The notes beneath the pieces were generated by a model, which saw only the letters and a list, made by a program, of their open reading frames with translations, searched no databases and was not told where the DNA came from. A DNA stretch of 38,562 nt from JBDHUJ01 sp039809105 (GTDB lineage Bacteria; Patescibacteriota; Saccharimonadia; Saccharimonadales; UBA4665), in NCBI GenBank assembly GCA_039809105.1, contig JBDHUJ010000014.1, positions 1 to 38,562 of the forward strand, read 5' to 3'. Below, piece after piece: positions 28,581 through 36,765 of this stretch (the stretch's first letter is position 1; each line of letters begins with the position of its first letter). A program made the translations under genes and the position numbers.

Positions 28581-29315
28581 CTAATATGGCTTCTCGACGT
28601 AGTCCGAGAGCGGGCGGGATTTGCCAATCTCGTTATCTTCCTGAACGGCTTGGGCGGCAGCGCTCTGGGCTTGTTTGAGTTTTTGCTGCTGAGCATCTGA
28701 CGGCGTGCCGGCGTCGTTGCTGGACGCGGGGGTACCGTCACTATTGCTGTCGCCTTTGTCCCCCTGCTCGTCGGCGAGCTGCTGGGCATCGTCGCGCTTT
28801 TCGCCAAGTTTCTTGCCGGCCTGCCCGTCAAAGCAACCGGGCCGGGCAGTGACCTGCGCAATTGCTTTGGTGTAGGCTGTGACGGCCTTGTCATACGCCG
28901 AAGTCTGCAGGAATGATTCCGCTTGCTTGGTGTACGTCAGGACAAGGTTGGAGCGGATTTTACACTCGGCGGAATCGTCGTTCACATAGGCCAGTGCCAG
29001 CGTGAACTGGTCTGCCGCGTAGTCGTACCGCTTGCCCATGGCGGCGACGGTGCCGCGGTTGAAGTACAGCTTGTAGCGCTCGAACGCGTTGGCGTACGAC
29101 AGCGGTTGCAAATAGGTGTGCGCCGAGTCGTACTCATGTGCGTCGTAGCTATGTATGGCCAGGTTTGTGAAAAGCGTCGGCGCCACGAACCACAGGCCGG
29201 CCAGAAGCGTGATGCTCGCCAGCGGCAACGAGACCAGGAACAGCTGCTTGCGTTTCTTTTTGCGCACTGCTTCGGTATCGAGCTTCGCGAGGTCGAACGG
29301 CCGGTTACTGTTCAT
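28581..29315 (-). CDS. Membrane-anchored TPR protein (BatC-like), last gene of the MoxR operon
   Basis: 244 aa. A basic start (VRKKKRKQ) and one transmembrane helix (about 26-47) are followed by three TPR-like helix pairs: AIHSYDAHEYDSAHTYLQPL, YNRGTVAAMGKRYDYAADQF-like (LYFNRGTVAAMGKRYDYA), and TSAYDKAVTAYTKAIAQV. The C-terminal third is low-complexity, Gln/Asp/Ser-rich and hydrophilic. TPR proteins end many Bat operons and are thought to gather the VWA proteins. The ATG overlaps the stop of the upstream VWA gene (ATGA), so translation is coupled. Confidence 0.82.
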   Translation of the reverse strand: MNSNRPFDLAKLDTEAVRKKKRKQLFLVSLPLASITLLAGLWFVAPTLFTNLAIHSYDAHEYDSAHTYLQPLSYANAFERYKLYFNRGTVAAMGKRYDYAADQFTLALAYVNDDSAECKIRSNLVLTYTKQAESFLQTSAYDKAVTAYTKAIAQVTARPGCFDGQAGKKLGEKRDDAQQLADEQGDKGDSNSDGTPASSNDAGTPSDAQQQKLKQAQSAAAQAVQEDNEIGKSRPLSDYVEKPY

Positions 29316-30337
29316 GCGGACCTCGCTTTCCCGGGCGTGATTTCGCGCAGCCGCGACCTGATGTACCACAGCTCCCACGCTGCCAGCAGTGCCAATGGGA
29401 AAGCAAACACGTAGTACAAGCTGGTGTAGCTGCTGATTGCCCGCGTGTCGTCGGCAACCCGTTGTGCGTGGCTGGTACCGACCAGGTCTTTGAACGAGCC
29501 GCCATTGTTGCGGTTCTGGTAGGGTATGCCGACGGCGCTGGCGATGGCGTTCAGGTTTTTCTCGTCGATTTTGGACAGTATGCGCCTGCCGTCGAGGTCT
29601 TCGACATAGCAGTTAAAAGTCTGTTCGCCGGTGGCGCAGTCGTTATTGTCGCGGAAGCCGGAAAACGTCTTCATTTCGCCGCCCGCGGCCGTACCGTACC
29701 CCAGAATCGCCCCGCCCGATACGTACGGTTTGAGCGGTGCGAACGAAGCGGGCTGTTTGCTGACCGTCTGTTCGCCATCGCTCAGGTAGAAGAGTATCTG
29801 TGGGCGCTGGCTGTCCTGCTTTTTGTTGTCTTTGAATTTCTGTTCGAGCGGCTTCAGTGGCAGGTCTATGGAGCTGCCTTTCGAGTAAGTCGAAACTTCG
29901 CGGACCATTCCGTCGAGCGCCGAGGTGACCGACGATATGTCGGTCGTCATGGGCAGTATGGTTTTGACTTCGCTGTCGAAGGTGATGATGCCAAAGCGGG
30001 CGCCCGCCATCGCTTCGGCGATACCCTGTATATCTTGCTTCGCACCGTCGAGCCGTTCCTGTTTCTTCGCACCGTAGTCCAGGGCGCCCATGCTGGTCGT
30101 CGTGTCGACCGCGAAGACGACATCGAGGTTGGTCATGCCGGCAGGCGAGGTGCCGCCGGGTATGCTTGGGCCTAGCGCCATCAGCAGGAGCAGTACCATG
30201 CAGCCCAGCCGCCGTACCCAGGCCAGGCGCAACCGCTTGTCGCGTCGCGCCAGGTACACTTGCCAGGCTAATAGTCCGCACAACATAAGGCCGATAGGTA
30301 CTACCAGCCACCACGGTGCAATCGTCTGGAATTTCAT
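29312..30337 (-). CDS. VWA-domain membrane protein, BatB-like
   Basis: 341 aa. Two N-terminal transmembrane helices (about 10-26 and 40-56), a VWA domain (about 70-280) and a C-terminal helix (about 310-328). The MIDAS metal site is DTTTS in VFAVDTTTSMGAL and, later, SDGEQT; the third element is TFDSEV. The VWA domain binds ligands through a divalent metal. The BatB type faces the envelope in MoxR-Bat systems. Start ATG overlaps the upstream stop. Confidence 0.88.
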   Translation of the reverse strand: MKFQTIAPWWLVVPIGLMLCGLLAWQVYLARRDKRLRLAWVRRLGCMVLLLLMALGPSIPGGTSPAGMTNLDVVFAVDTTTSMGALDYGAKKQERLDGAKQDIQGIAEAMAGARFGIITFDSEVKTILPMTTDISSVTSALDGMVREVSTYSKGSSIDLPLKPLEQKFKDNKKQDSQRPQILFYLSDGEQTVSKQPASFAPLKPYVSGGAILGYGTAAGGEMKTFSGFRDNNDCATGEQTFNCYVEDLDGRRILSKIDEKNLNAIASAVGIPYQNRNNGGSFKDLVGTSHAQRVADDTRAISSYTSLYYVFAFPLALLAAWELWYIRSRLREITPGKARSA

Positions 30338-31377
30338 ATACGCACCCTCCACGCTACGATTGCCAGCGCCGCCAGACCCAGCACCGCGGCAACGACGAAC
30401 GCAGCCGGTTTGTCGGTCCGGGCTATCTGCGACTTGCCGGCGAACAACGACGCTTCCTGCTTGGATATGCTGTCGATAACCGACGAAACGGCCGACGGGT
30501 CACTCAGTGCATAGTAGCCGCCGCCTGTGCTGACGGCGGTCGACTTCAGCTGGGCATGCTCGCTTTCGCCGGTAACATACGCCGAATCTTTGCCCGGGTC
30601 GAGCGCGTACACCCGGATGCCTTTTTGCTTGGCCAGCGCCATAGCTTGCGGGGTGGTGATGATTTCTGTTCCGGCCACTTCGTTGTCAGTGGCGAGTATG
30701 ATGGACTGCGCCCGCTTGGTCTCGTTCGCTCCCAGCCGGTCGACACAGGTCGCCAGGCTGGTGCCGACGAGCGAGGCGCCGTCGAGAGCGTGCGTGCCGG
30801 CCAGGAAATGCGACAGTGCTTTATAGGCGTCCGAGTCAGGGTCCGCGGATATCAGGTTGTCTACCGAAAACCCTACTTTACCGAGCTGCAGCTCTGTTTT
30901 GAGTGCATTGTAGTCGTTGCTGAGCGGTACGACAGTCGAGGCCGAAGAGTCGAATACTGTCAGGCCGACGCGCTGGCCGCCGAACGTATCGACCAACTGA
31001 TAAAACTTTTCAAATACCTTTTGGTCGACTTTGCGCATAGAACCGGAAATATCGAGACAGAGCATTATGTCGCGGTTTTTTTCGGCGGGCGAAACGATGT
31101 CTTGCGCCGACGGCCGCAAGCTGAGTAGGACGGAGCAGAGGACTACAAGTGCAGCGCCGCCATACGCTACCCGCAGCAGTGTCCGGTAGCGTGCGACCAG
31201 TGCCTGGTAACCGGGGAGCGTACTGAACCGCTCGCCGTGCGCTGCCGCCAGCTGGTGCCCGCCCTGTGTCCGCGCTGCCAGCTTTCGTAGCTTGCCGCCG
31301 TATTTGCGCGCCACGAAGTAAGCGGCAACCGCCACCGCGACCCACACTGCCAGGACTTGGGGCTGTGCTAAGACCAT
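30334..31377 (-). CDS. VWA-domain membrane protein, BatA-like
   Basis: 347 aa with helices near 3-20, 70-86 and 322-342. The VWA domain (about 100-310) has a perfect MIDAS: DISGS in IMLCLDISGSMRKVD, the threonine in SLVGTSLATCVD, and the aspartate in IILATDNEVAG. A paralogue of the next gene, as BatA and BatB usually are, though the two share little sequence. Overlaps the 159-aa gene by ten bases. Confidence 0.9.
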   Translation of the reverse strand: MVLAQPQVLAVWVAVAVAAYFVARKYGGKLRKLAARTQGGHQLAAAHGERFSTLPGYQALVARYRTLLRVAYGGAALVVLCSVLLSLRPSAQDIVSPAEKNRDIMLCLDISGSMRKVDQKVFEKFYQLVDTFGGQRVGLTVFDSSASTVVPLSNDYNALKTELQLGKVGFSVDNLISADPDSDAYKALSHFLAGTHALDGASLVGTSLATCVDRLGANETKRAQSIILATDNEVAGTEIITTPQAMALAKQKGIRVYALDPGKDSAYVTGESEHAQLKSTAVSTGGGYYALSDPSAVSSVIDSISKQEASLFAGKSQIARTDKPAAFVVAAVLGLAALAIVAWRVRI

Positions 31378-31847
31378 GCCGTTACCAGCTCCTTGGCGGT
31401 TGTGATGGCCGCTGCTATATCACCCTGTTCCAGTGCGGCGAATTCTGCCGGATAGTAGCGTTCGATGACGTTCGCGATGGCAGTGAAGTCCGTGTGTTTG
31501 ATGTCGCTCAGCGAAAGTACCTGCGCGCGGAAGCCGTTCGTTTCGTACACGAAGTAGCGGACGAGCAAGCTCAGTTCCTGGTGTGCGGCGCGGGTCGTAG
31601 TCGCCTGCTGGCTGACCTTGGCTTCGACCTGGGCTATGAGCGCGAGATATTTTGCCTTCAGTGTCGCCAGATCCGGGCGGACCGGTTCCTGGGCGGGCAG
31701 TTTGCTGACGTTCGGTTGTGGTTTGCGTCGGGTGCTCCACAGCACGAACCCGTACCAACAGGCGACTGCTACTAGCAGCGCCAGGCCGACGAAAAACCAC
31801 AGTAAGCCGTAGTGTTCTGGTGCGTAGAACCCCTCAGCGTTTTGCAT
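31368..31847 (-). CDS. Single-pass membrane protein of the MoxR-VWA operon
   Basis: 159 aa. One helix (YGLLWFFVGLALLVAVACWY, about 13-32) then a soluble alpha-helical domain ending VTAWS, with FVYETNGFRAQVLSLSDIKH and RYYPAEFAALEQG. In many MoxR operons the equivalent place is held by DUF4381, which this resembles in size and topology, but I cannot claim a firm match. Start at the ATG inside the DUF58 gene's 3' end (14-base overlap). Confidence 0.7.
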   Translation of the reverse strand: MQNAEGFYAPEHYGLLWFFVGLALLVAVACWYGFVLWSTRRKPQPNVSKLPAQEPVRPDLATLKAKYLALIAQVEAKVSQQATTTRAAHQELSLLVRYFVYETNGFRAQVLSLSDIKHTDFTAIANVIERYYPAEFAALEQGDIAAAITTAKELVTAWS

Positions 31848-32721
31848 AGCGCTGCCTTTCCAGGAGGGCGAAAATACCGCGCAGCACATCCGCCTCGCCG
31901 GTTATGCGTTCGCTGGCGATGCGCAGGCGGTCGAGCATGCGCTTGGTGTTTTGCCGGCGCTGCTGTACGGCGGTGCCGAACTCTGCTTGCAGCTGTTTGT
32001 TGCGCCGCAGGAAAACGGGCCATTGCCGTCCGGTGTCGACATCGAACATGTCGTCGCCGAGCAGCGAGCCTGTCGTCATGCCGACGTCGCCTATACTCAG
32101 CCACATCAGCTCGTGCTGTGCGCCCAGCCGTCGGAGCAGCTGTTCGTCTTGCGGGCCGAGGCTGAGGTCGTCGGCCACGATTATCAGCATCATGCGGCGG
32201 CGGATGTTGCGTGCGATGTACTCCAGCTGCCGCGCGATGTTACTGGCCGGCGCGTCGAGCCGGCTTTCGGTGTCGACGTATTGCAGCATACGTTCCAGAT
32301 GACTGCTGCTGCCTTTGAGCGGCATGTAGTGCGTCGTCGTATCGTTGCCCGCAGCCAGCGCTACCAGGTCACCGTGCTTCTGGGCTATATACCCTAGCAT
32401 GCCGATGGCCATGACGGCGATGTCCTTTTTCGGTTCGCCGGACGCGGCTGTGGCTGCCATGTTCCGGCCGGTATCGACCACGAACAAAATGTTGTGTTTG
32501 CGGATGGCGACGTAGCGCTTGACGCGTGTCTGGCCGCTGCGGGCGGTGGCCTTCCAGTCTATGTCTTTTATATCGTCGCCCGGTATGTATTCGCGCAGGT
32601 CGTCAAAGTCCAGACTGCGGCCTTTGAAGACCGAGCCATACTGACCCTCTAGCAAACCGCGCACTTTGTGGTGCGTGTGGATGCTGATTTTGGCTTTTAC
32701 TTTTACGAGCAGGCTTGACAC
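31834..32721 (-). CDS. DUF58 protein of the MoxR operon
   Basis: 295 aa. The family signature lies at about 35-65: KGRSLDFDDLREYIPGDDIK then DIDWKATARSGQTRVKRY. Beyond it is a VWA-like core (NILFVVDTGRNMAAT near residues 77-92) whose metal site is changed from D-x-S-x-S to DTGRN, as usual for DUF58. It is a cytosolic partner of the MoxR ATPase. GTG start, with GGAAG six bases before it, 14 bases after the MoxR stop. Confidence 0.92.
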   Translation of the reverse strand: MSSLLVKVKAKISIHTHHKVRGLLEGQYGSVFKGRSLDFDDLREYIPGDDIKDIDWKATARSGQTRVKRYVAIRKHNILFVVDTGRNMAATAASGEPKKDIAVMAIGMLGYIAQKHGDLVALAAGNDTTTHYMPLKGSSSHLERMLQYVDTESRLDAPASNIARQLEYIARNIRRRMMLIIVADDLSLGPQDEQLLRRLGAQHELMWLSIGDVGMTTGSLLGDDMFDVDTGRQWPVFLRRNKQLQAEFGTAVQQRRQNTKRMLDRLRIASERITGEADVLRGIFALLERQRYAKR

Positions 32722-32735
32722 GGGCTACTTCCAGA

Positions 32736-33866
32736 TTAGGGGGTTGGTACGACGCCGAAGATGGCGTCTATAATCGCTTCGGCATGCACTTGGTCGGCAA
32801 TGGCTTCGAAGTTTAGAATCAGGCGGTGCCGCAGCGCGCTGTGGCGCAGCTGGCGGACGTCTTCGGGTATGACGTGACCGCGGCCGTTCATAATCGCCAG
32901 CGCACATGCCACTTGCTGCAGCGTTATGCTGCCTCGTGGGCTGGCACCCAATTGCACGTAGCGCCCGAGGTCGTTGCCGATAACAGCGCTCGGCTGCCGG
33001 GTCGCCGACACTATGGACACGATGTAATTCTGTACTGACGCGTCCACATAGACTTTGTTCACCAGCTCCTGCAGGAACTCGATGTCTTCCAGCTTGGCGA
33101 CCGGTTCGGTTTTGTGCTTGGCACTCAGCACGCCCGATTCCATGCGCTTGAGAATCTCGGCTTCTTCGGCTGGTGTGGGGTAGACAAGCACTTCCTTCAG
33201 TAGGAAGCGGTCTAGCTGGGCTTCGGGCAGTTCGTATGTGCCTTCTTGCTCGATGGGGTTCTGCGTGGCCAGTACCATAAACGGTTTCGGCAGCGGATAA
33301 ATGGTCCCGCCAATGCTGGTCTGTCGCTCCTGCATGGCTTCGAGCATGGCGCTCTGGGTCTTGGCGCTGGAGCGGTTAATCTCGTCGAGCAGTACGAAGT
33401 TGGCGTGCACCGGCCCGAGCTGGGTCGTGAACTTGCCGTCGGCGTAGTTATACACCTGCGTGCCGATAATGTCGCTGGGCAGTAGGTCGGGTGTGCACTG
33501 CACCCGCGTAAATGTGGCCCGCACGCTTTCGGCCAGCACCTTGGCCGCCGTAGTTTTTGCCAGGCCCGGTACGCTTTCGAGCAGCACGTGGCCGCCGGTC
33601 ATGAGCGCTACCAGCAGTGCAGTCCGCAGGTTTTCCTGCCCGACCACGGTTTCGCCGAACGACTTCGTAATAGCCTCGATAATTTTCGTAGCCTTCGCCA
33701 GGTCATCTGTCGGAATGTGGGACTCGGGAATGGGCCTGGCGGCTGGTTCTGGCTGCGCTGGCGCTGGTGCTTGCGCCTGAGTCTCTGGTTGCGGCGGTGT
33801 TTGGGCTGCTGCCGGTTGCGCATCCGGCTGCGCTTGCGGTTGTGTTGGTGCGGGTTCTTCTGACAC
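32736..33866 (-). CDS. MoxR-family AAA+ ATPase with a Pro/Gln-rich N-terminus
   Basis: 376 aa. Residues about 4-45 are low-complexity PQAQPDA-, QAPAPAQPEPA-type repeats, absent in most MoxR proteins; the AAA+ module follows: Walker A LESVPGLAKT, Walker B FVLLDEINR, sensor 1 VLATQNP, and RFLLK. MoxR ATPases act as chaperones that activate VWA proteins. I chose the GTG at 33866 because AAGGAG lies exactly six bases upstream; the longer TTG start would fold that site into the protein. It starts 14 bases after the PRTase-like gene. Confidence 0.95.
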   Translation of the reverse strand: MSEEPAPTQPQAQPDAQPAAAQTPPQPETQAQAPAPAQPEPAARPIPESHIPTDDLAKATKIIEAITKSFGETVVGQENLRTALLVALMTGGHVLLESVPGLAKTTAAKVLAESVRATFTRVQCTPDLLPSDIIGTQVYNYADGKFTTQLGPVHANFVLLDEINRSSAKTQSAMLEAMQERQTSIGGTIYPLPKPFMVLATQNPIEQEGTYELPEAQLDRFLLKEVLVYPTPAEEAEILKRMESGVLSAKHKTEPVAKLEDIEFLQELVNKVYVDASVQNYIVSIVSATRQPSAVIGNDLGRYVQLGASPRGSITLQQVACALAIMNGRGHVIPEDVRQLRHSALRHRLILNFEAIADQVHAEAIIDAIFGVVPTP

Positions 33867-33880
33867 GGTGTTCTCCTTAC

Positions 33881-34534
33881 CTATTTCCAATAGTGTGTTA
33901 TGTTCATCGCCAATTGCCGTTGCTCGGGCAGGGTGTAGCTGTCACGCTGGCCGAAGTAGTGGTCATCGTCGAACAGGTACTCCACGACATCCATAAACTT
34001 GCTCTCCTGCGTTTCCAACATAAGGGCGTCGGATGTATTCGGCGTTATGTTGCCGGCCAGGCCGATGATTTTCTGTGTTGCGATGGGTTTGAGCAGTTCT
34101 GTCGCGGCTTCCAGTTCCACTTGGTCGCGGATAATGTCGTCGCAGAGTATAACCGTGCGGCCGCGGAGCACGTGCTTGTCCAGTGTTCCATATGTACCGG
34201 TGCGGCTGTTCAGCCGGCTATAGGCCTGGCGCGATGCTTCTTCTATCGGCGAACGGAACTCCATTTGCAATTCCTCTATATCGTACGTCGAAAATTCTGG
34301 GTTGTAGCACAGCGTGCCGTCTTGGTTTATGACGCCGATGGTGCGCGGGTCGCCCGGCAAGCTGACCGGCTCGGTCAGGAGGGGGTAAATCCAGCCGCGG
34401 ATTTCGGTGGCGATGCCTATGGCGGTGCAGAGCGACGACTCTTTCAGCGGCACGACAATAGGGTCTGACCCGCGCAGACCGCTTACGAACTTGGCCAGCC
34501 TGCCACCCAACTCAAGACGGCTTATAAAATACAT
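33881..34534 (-). CDS. Phosphoribosyltransferase-fold protein, first gene of the MoxR operon
   Basis: 217 aa. VVPLKESSLCTAIGIATEI near residue 26-44, then the type I PRTase core GRTVILCDDIIRDQVELEAA (about 126-145) with CDDIIRDQ where active enzymes carry VDDxxxTGxT. The PRPP-loop threonine-glycine is thus changed, so catalysis is uncertain. LLKPIATQKIIGLAG completes the Rossmann part. ATG 34534 stands seven bases after TATACT, which suggests a leaderless message; a TTG 21 bases upstream with GAGG before it is the alternative. The role with MoxR is unknown. Confidence 0.7.
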   Translation of the reverse strand: MYFISRLELGGRLAKFVSGLRGSDPIVVPLKESSLCTAIGIATEIRGWIYPLLTEPVSLPGDPRTIGVINQDGTLCYNPEFSTYDIEELQMEFRSPIEEASRQAYSRLNSRTGTYGTLDKHVLRGRTVILCDDIIRDQVELEAATELLKPIATQKIIGLAGNITPNTSDALMLETQESKFMDVVEYLFDDDHYFGQRDSYTLPEQRQLAMNITHYWK

Positions 34535-34641
34535 TATATATAGTATACCCAACTTCTCCTCTGTATTATGCCGTATTCCACCCCCAAAGCACAAGTGCTT
34601 TGTCTTCTTGGCAGTTGCGAATTTAAACCTGTTTGCCTAAT

Positions 34642-34681
34642 CCAAAGAAAAAGCCCCGCCGAAGCTGGACTCTTTCTTTGG
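34642..34681. terminator. Bidirectional terminator-like hairpin, CCAA..TTGG type
   Basis: CCAAAGAAAAAG pairs imperfectly with CTCTTTCTTTGG. On the minus strand GGGCACCA stands just before it, tRNA-end-like but with no tRNA. It probably ends the 38.4-34.9 kb leftward transcripts. Confidence 0.6.
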
Positions 34682-34911
34682 TGCCCTTGACGCACTTTCT
34701 TTCGAACACCTCTTGGCGTGGGTCGAACGAATGTGGGCAACGTTTGAAAATGATAGCAGATAATGAGCCTAGAACAAGTCGCAGCTATACCGGCCTGTCC
34801 CATAGTACCCGTGTCGCACCTGTGTGGGCTGAGCGTAATATGGTACAGGGATAAGTACTGCTTAGAAACACTTTTTAGACAGAGGTGGTTATGTTTCATT
34901 TCCATCACGCG
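34682..34911. other. Intergenic region without a supported gene
   Basis: Short overlapping ORFs run through it on both strands, none with a ribosome binding site. A TTCGAA/TTCGAAC-rich stretch at 34700-34732 may be tRNA debris. Confidence 0.4.
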
Positions 34912-35427
34912 TTAGCTATGAAAATACTGGCTATAAAGGTACTCGATGTTATCACCGAATCCCCAGCCGATATCCCGAGTGTCGCGGTATATTCTGCGCG
35001 CTCTTTCGGCGAATGCGTGCTCAAGCCCCTGCTTCTGCATATTCTTGAGTGCCCGCTCAAACATACTCTCTATACTCATGTAGAAACGCTCGTCGATATC
35101 TCCGAACGAGTTGGTGAACTTAACACCTTGTTCGACATAGAACAGCTCAAGGTCTATCTGATAGGTTGCATTAGCTTGGACTTTGGCGAAGTCCAGTACA
35201 GCTTTCCTCGCCTCCCCCAACCGTAAGGGGCCAGGCATACCGCTCGGAGTAAAAAACTCTCGCTCAACACGTTTCTTATATGCCGCTAATGTACTTTCTG
35301 TCTTGTGCGGTTCCAAGCGCGCTCTGTAATATTCATCGACTTGCTTAAACCGCTTGCTAAGCTGCCAGATTTCGTCTACTAACTCTTCTTTGCTCAGTTT
35401 CGACAGGTGCTTTTTAAGCGCAGTCAT
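34912..35427 (-). CDS. DUF6155 family protein
   Basis: 171 aa. MTALKKHLSKLSKEELVDEI then WQLSKRFKQVDEYYRARLEP near the start, KKRVEREFFTPSG, the DLELFYVEQGVKFTNSFGDI block, and FYMSIESMFERALKNM before the final GWGFGDNIEYLYSQYF. These match the small cytosolic DUF6155 family, of unknown function. Start at ATG 35427, which follows GGAAGAAG; the upstream part of the ORF belongs to the Nudix gene's frame overlap. Confidence 0.82.
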   Translation of the reverse strand: MTALKKHLSKLSKEELVDEIWQLSKRFKQVDEYYRARLEPHKTESTLAAYKKRVEREFFTPSGMPGPLRLGEARKAVLDFAKVQANATYQIDLELFYVEQGVKFTNSFGDIDERFYMSIESMFERALKNMQKQGLEHAFAERARRIYRDTRDIGWGFGDNIEYLYSQYFHS

Positions 35428-35438
35428 CTTCTTCCGCC

Positions 35439-35921
35439 CTAGCCAGCCGCACGAATAACCGACTGGTGTAGCCCACCATCTTCGCCGAATGCCAGATCGA
35501 ATATTTCGGCAGGTAGTGCCCACCGGTATTCGATGTGCTCATCACTTAAGCGTACTGGCGGTTTGATACCGGAAACGGTCGCCCTGTAGCCAATCGCAAT
35601 GCCCAGAATAGTACCCGGCGACCGCTCGAAAGTCCACGAGTCTACGAACGTTGCAGTAAGTACAACGACCGCCAGGGCAGTTTCCTCGGCAATCTCACGG
35701 CGCATTGCCGCTTCGTGAGGCTGCGTACCCGAACCGTGCACTTCAACATCCGCCCGCTCAATACTACCACCAGGCAGGTCCCACATCCCGGGGCGAGAAC
35801 CGCCGTGTATTTCACTGCGACGTAGTACGAGTATACTACCGGCTTCATCAACGACCGCCGCTTTCTGAAGCACCTTCACGTTAAGCCAATCGACCCATTC
35901 CGTTTTCGCCGCTTCGCTCAT
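35439..35921 (-). CDS. Nudix hydrolase with an enlarged Nudix loop
   Basis: 160 aa. The box is GGSIERADVEVHGSGTQPHE then AAMRREIAEETAL: the usual GX5EX7REUXEEXGU spacing is stretched by about 10 residues between the first glycine block and REIAEE, while the metal-binding R-E-x-x-E-E is intact. PGMWDLPGG before it is typical. Substrate not predictable. 11 bases upstream of the DUF6155 gene, so likely one operon. Confidence 0.9.
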   Translation of the reverse strand: MSEAAKTEWVDWLNVKVLQKAAVVDEAGSILVLRRSEIHGGSRPGMWDLPGGSIERADVEVHGSGTQPHEAAMRREIAEETALAVVVLTATFVDSWTFERSPGTILGIAIGYRATVSGIKPPVRLSDEHIEYRWALPAEIFDLAFGEDGGLHQSVIRAAG

Positions 35922-35951
35922 CGGTTGGAACCTTTTCCTGCGTTTTGATTA

Positions 35952-36569
35952 CTATCCGTCATACGAAAATCCTGTTCTTGGGTCAAGGACGTAATCGAAT
36001 TTGCCCTTGCCTACGTTTTGCTCGAGCGTTGCAAACACGGCACCATAATTGTCGTCCGGCCCGGCGTAGTAAAACGGCTTGCCCTCCATGCCGAAACCAC
36101 GCTCATCGTACCTGAAAGGCTTGTCCGGCTCGATAGTCCCTTGTGCCTGAGCGTAACCCACGTGCGGCAAAAACCCTATGCTCGCTGCGTACTTCACAGA
36201 CCCGAGAATAACGTCCCTTGCATGTTCGTAGCTAGCTTCTACCATATCCTGAGGTTGCATATCCAGCATGAAATCGAGCCGGTTTTCATCGGCGTTCTGC
36301 TCAAAAATAACATCTTTGACACCCAGGCATAAGATATCACACATGAACGAGGCTATGACCAGGCGGCCGTTATCTGGCCTTTGCCGCACGACGAATACCG
36401 GACTCAGTCCTTCGGTTTCATAGTCATCGGCTATCCAGCATCCGTATAATGGGAAACTCGCTATATCCCGCATCAACACTACATCCGAATCGTACTCACC
36501 CGGATGGCACTTTTTGTATTTTTTGCCACTGCCGCACGGGCACGGGTCATTGCGCCCGATCTTTGCCAT
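35952..36569 (-). CDS. SEC-C motif protein
   Basis: 205 aa. It starts with the zinc-binding SEC-C motif: RNDPCPCGSGKKYKKCH (residues 5-21, C-x-C-x(8)-C-H), the same motif as the SecA C-terminus, where it binds zinc and often ribosomes or SecB. The rest, about 180 residues, has a KPFYYAGPDDNYGAVFATLE stretch and no family I recognise. Its 3'-flanking space to the Nudix gene is 30 bases, so probably the same leftward transcript. Confidence 0.85.
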   Translation of the reverse strand: MAKIGRNDPCPCGSGKKYKKCHPGEYDSDVVLMRDIASFPLYGCWIADDYETEGLSPVFVVRQRPDNGRLVIASFMCDILCLGVKDVIFEQNADENRLDFMLDMQPQDMVEASYEHARDVILGSVKYAASIGFLPHVGYAQAQGTIEPDKPFRYDERGFGMEGKPFYYAGPDDNYGAVFATLEQNVGKGKFDYVLDPRTGFSYDG

Positions 36570-36750
36570 TTTGCTTTCCGTCTGATTGGCCCGAAGAGGC
36601 GGGCTGTTTTGACGCTCGCTGTTGCTTACGCTCCTGTTCTTTGAAGGCAGCAGTCAGCTCCTCGTAGCTCAGCGAGCGCCCGGCCTGCTCGGCCTGCCGC
36701 GAAGCTGTGCAGATATGACATCCGTCAAACGAAAATGGACCCTTACCCAT
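36547..36750 (-). CDS. Small zinc-knuckle-like, Gln/Lys-rich protein, 67 aa
   Basis: N-terminus GPFSFDGCHICTASRQAEQA with a C-x-x-C pair, then a helix (YEELTAAFKEQERKQQ) and a disordered Ser/Gln/Lys tail. AAAGGAGG stands five to six bases before the ATG. It overlaps the SEC-C gene start by 23 bases. Family unknown; a zinc-binding accessory protein is a guess. Confidence 0.72.
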   Translation of the reverse strand: MGKGPFSFDGCHICTASRQAEQAGRSLSYEELTAAFKEQERKQQRASKQPASSGQSDGKQNGKDRAQ

Positions 36751-36765
36751 GCGCCCCTCCTTTTA

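Noticed and set aside
34682..34760. A further tRNA gene after the CCAA..TTGG hairpin
   Set aside because: Only a GGGCACCA end and TTCGA-like words are found; no matching acceptor, D-arm or anticodon arm.
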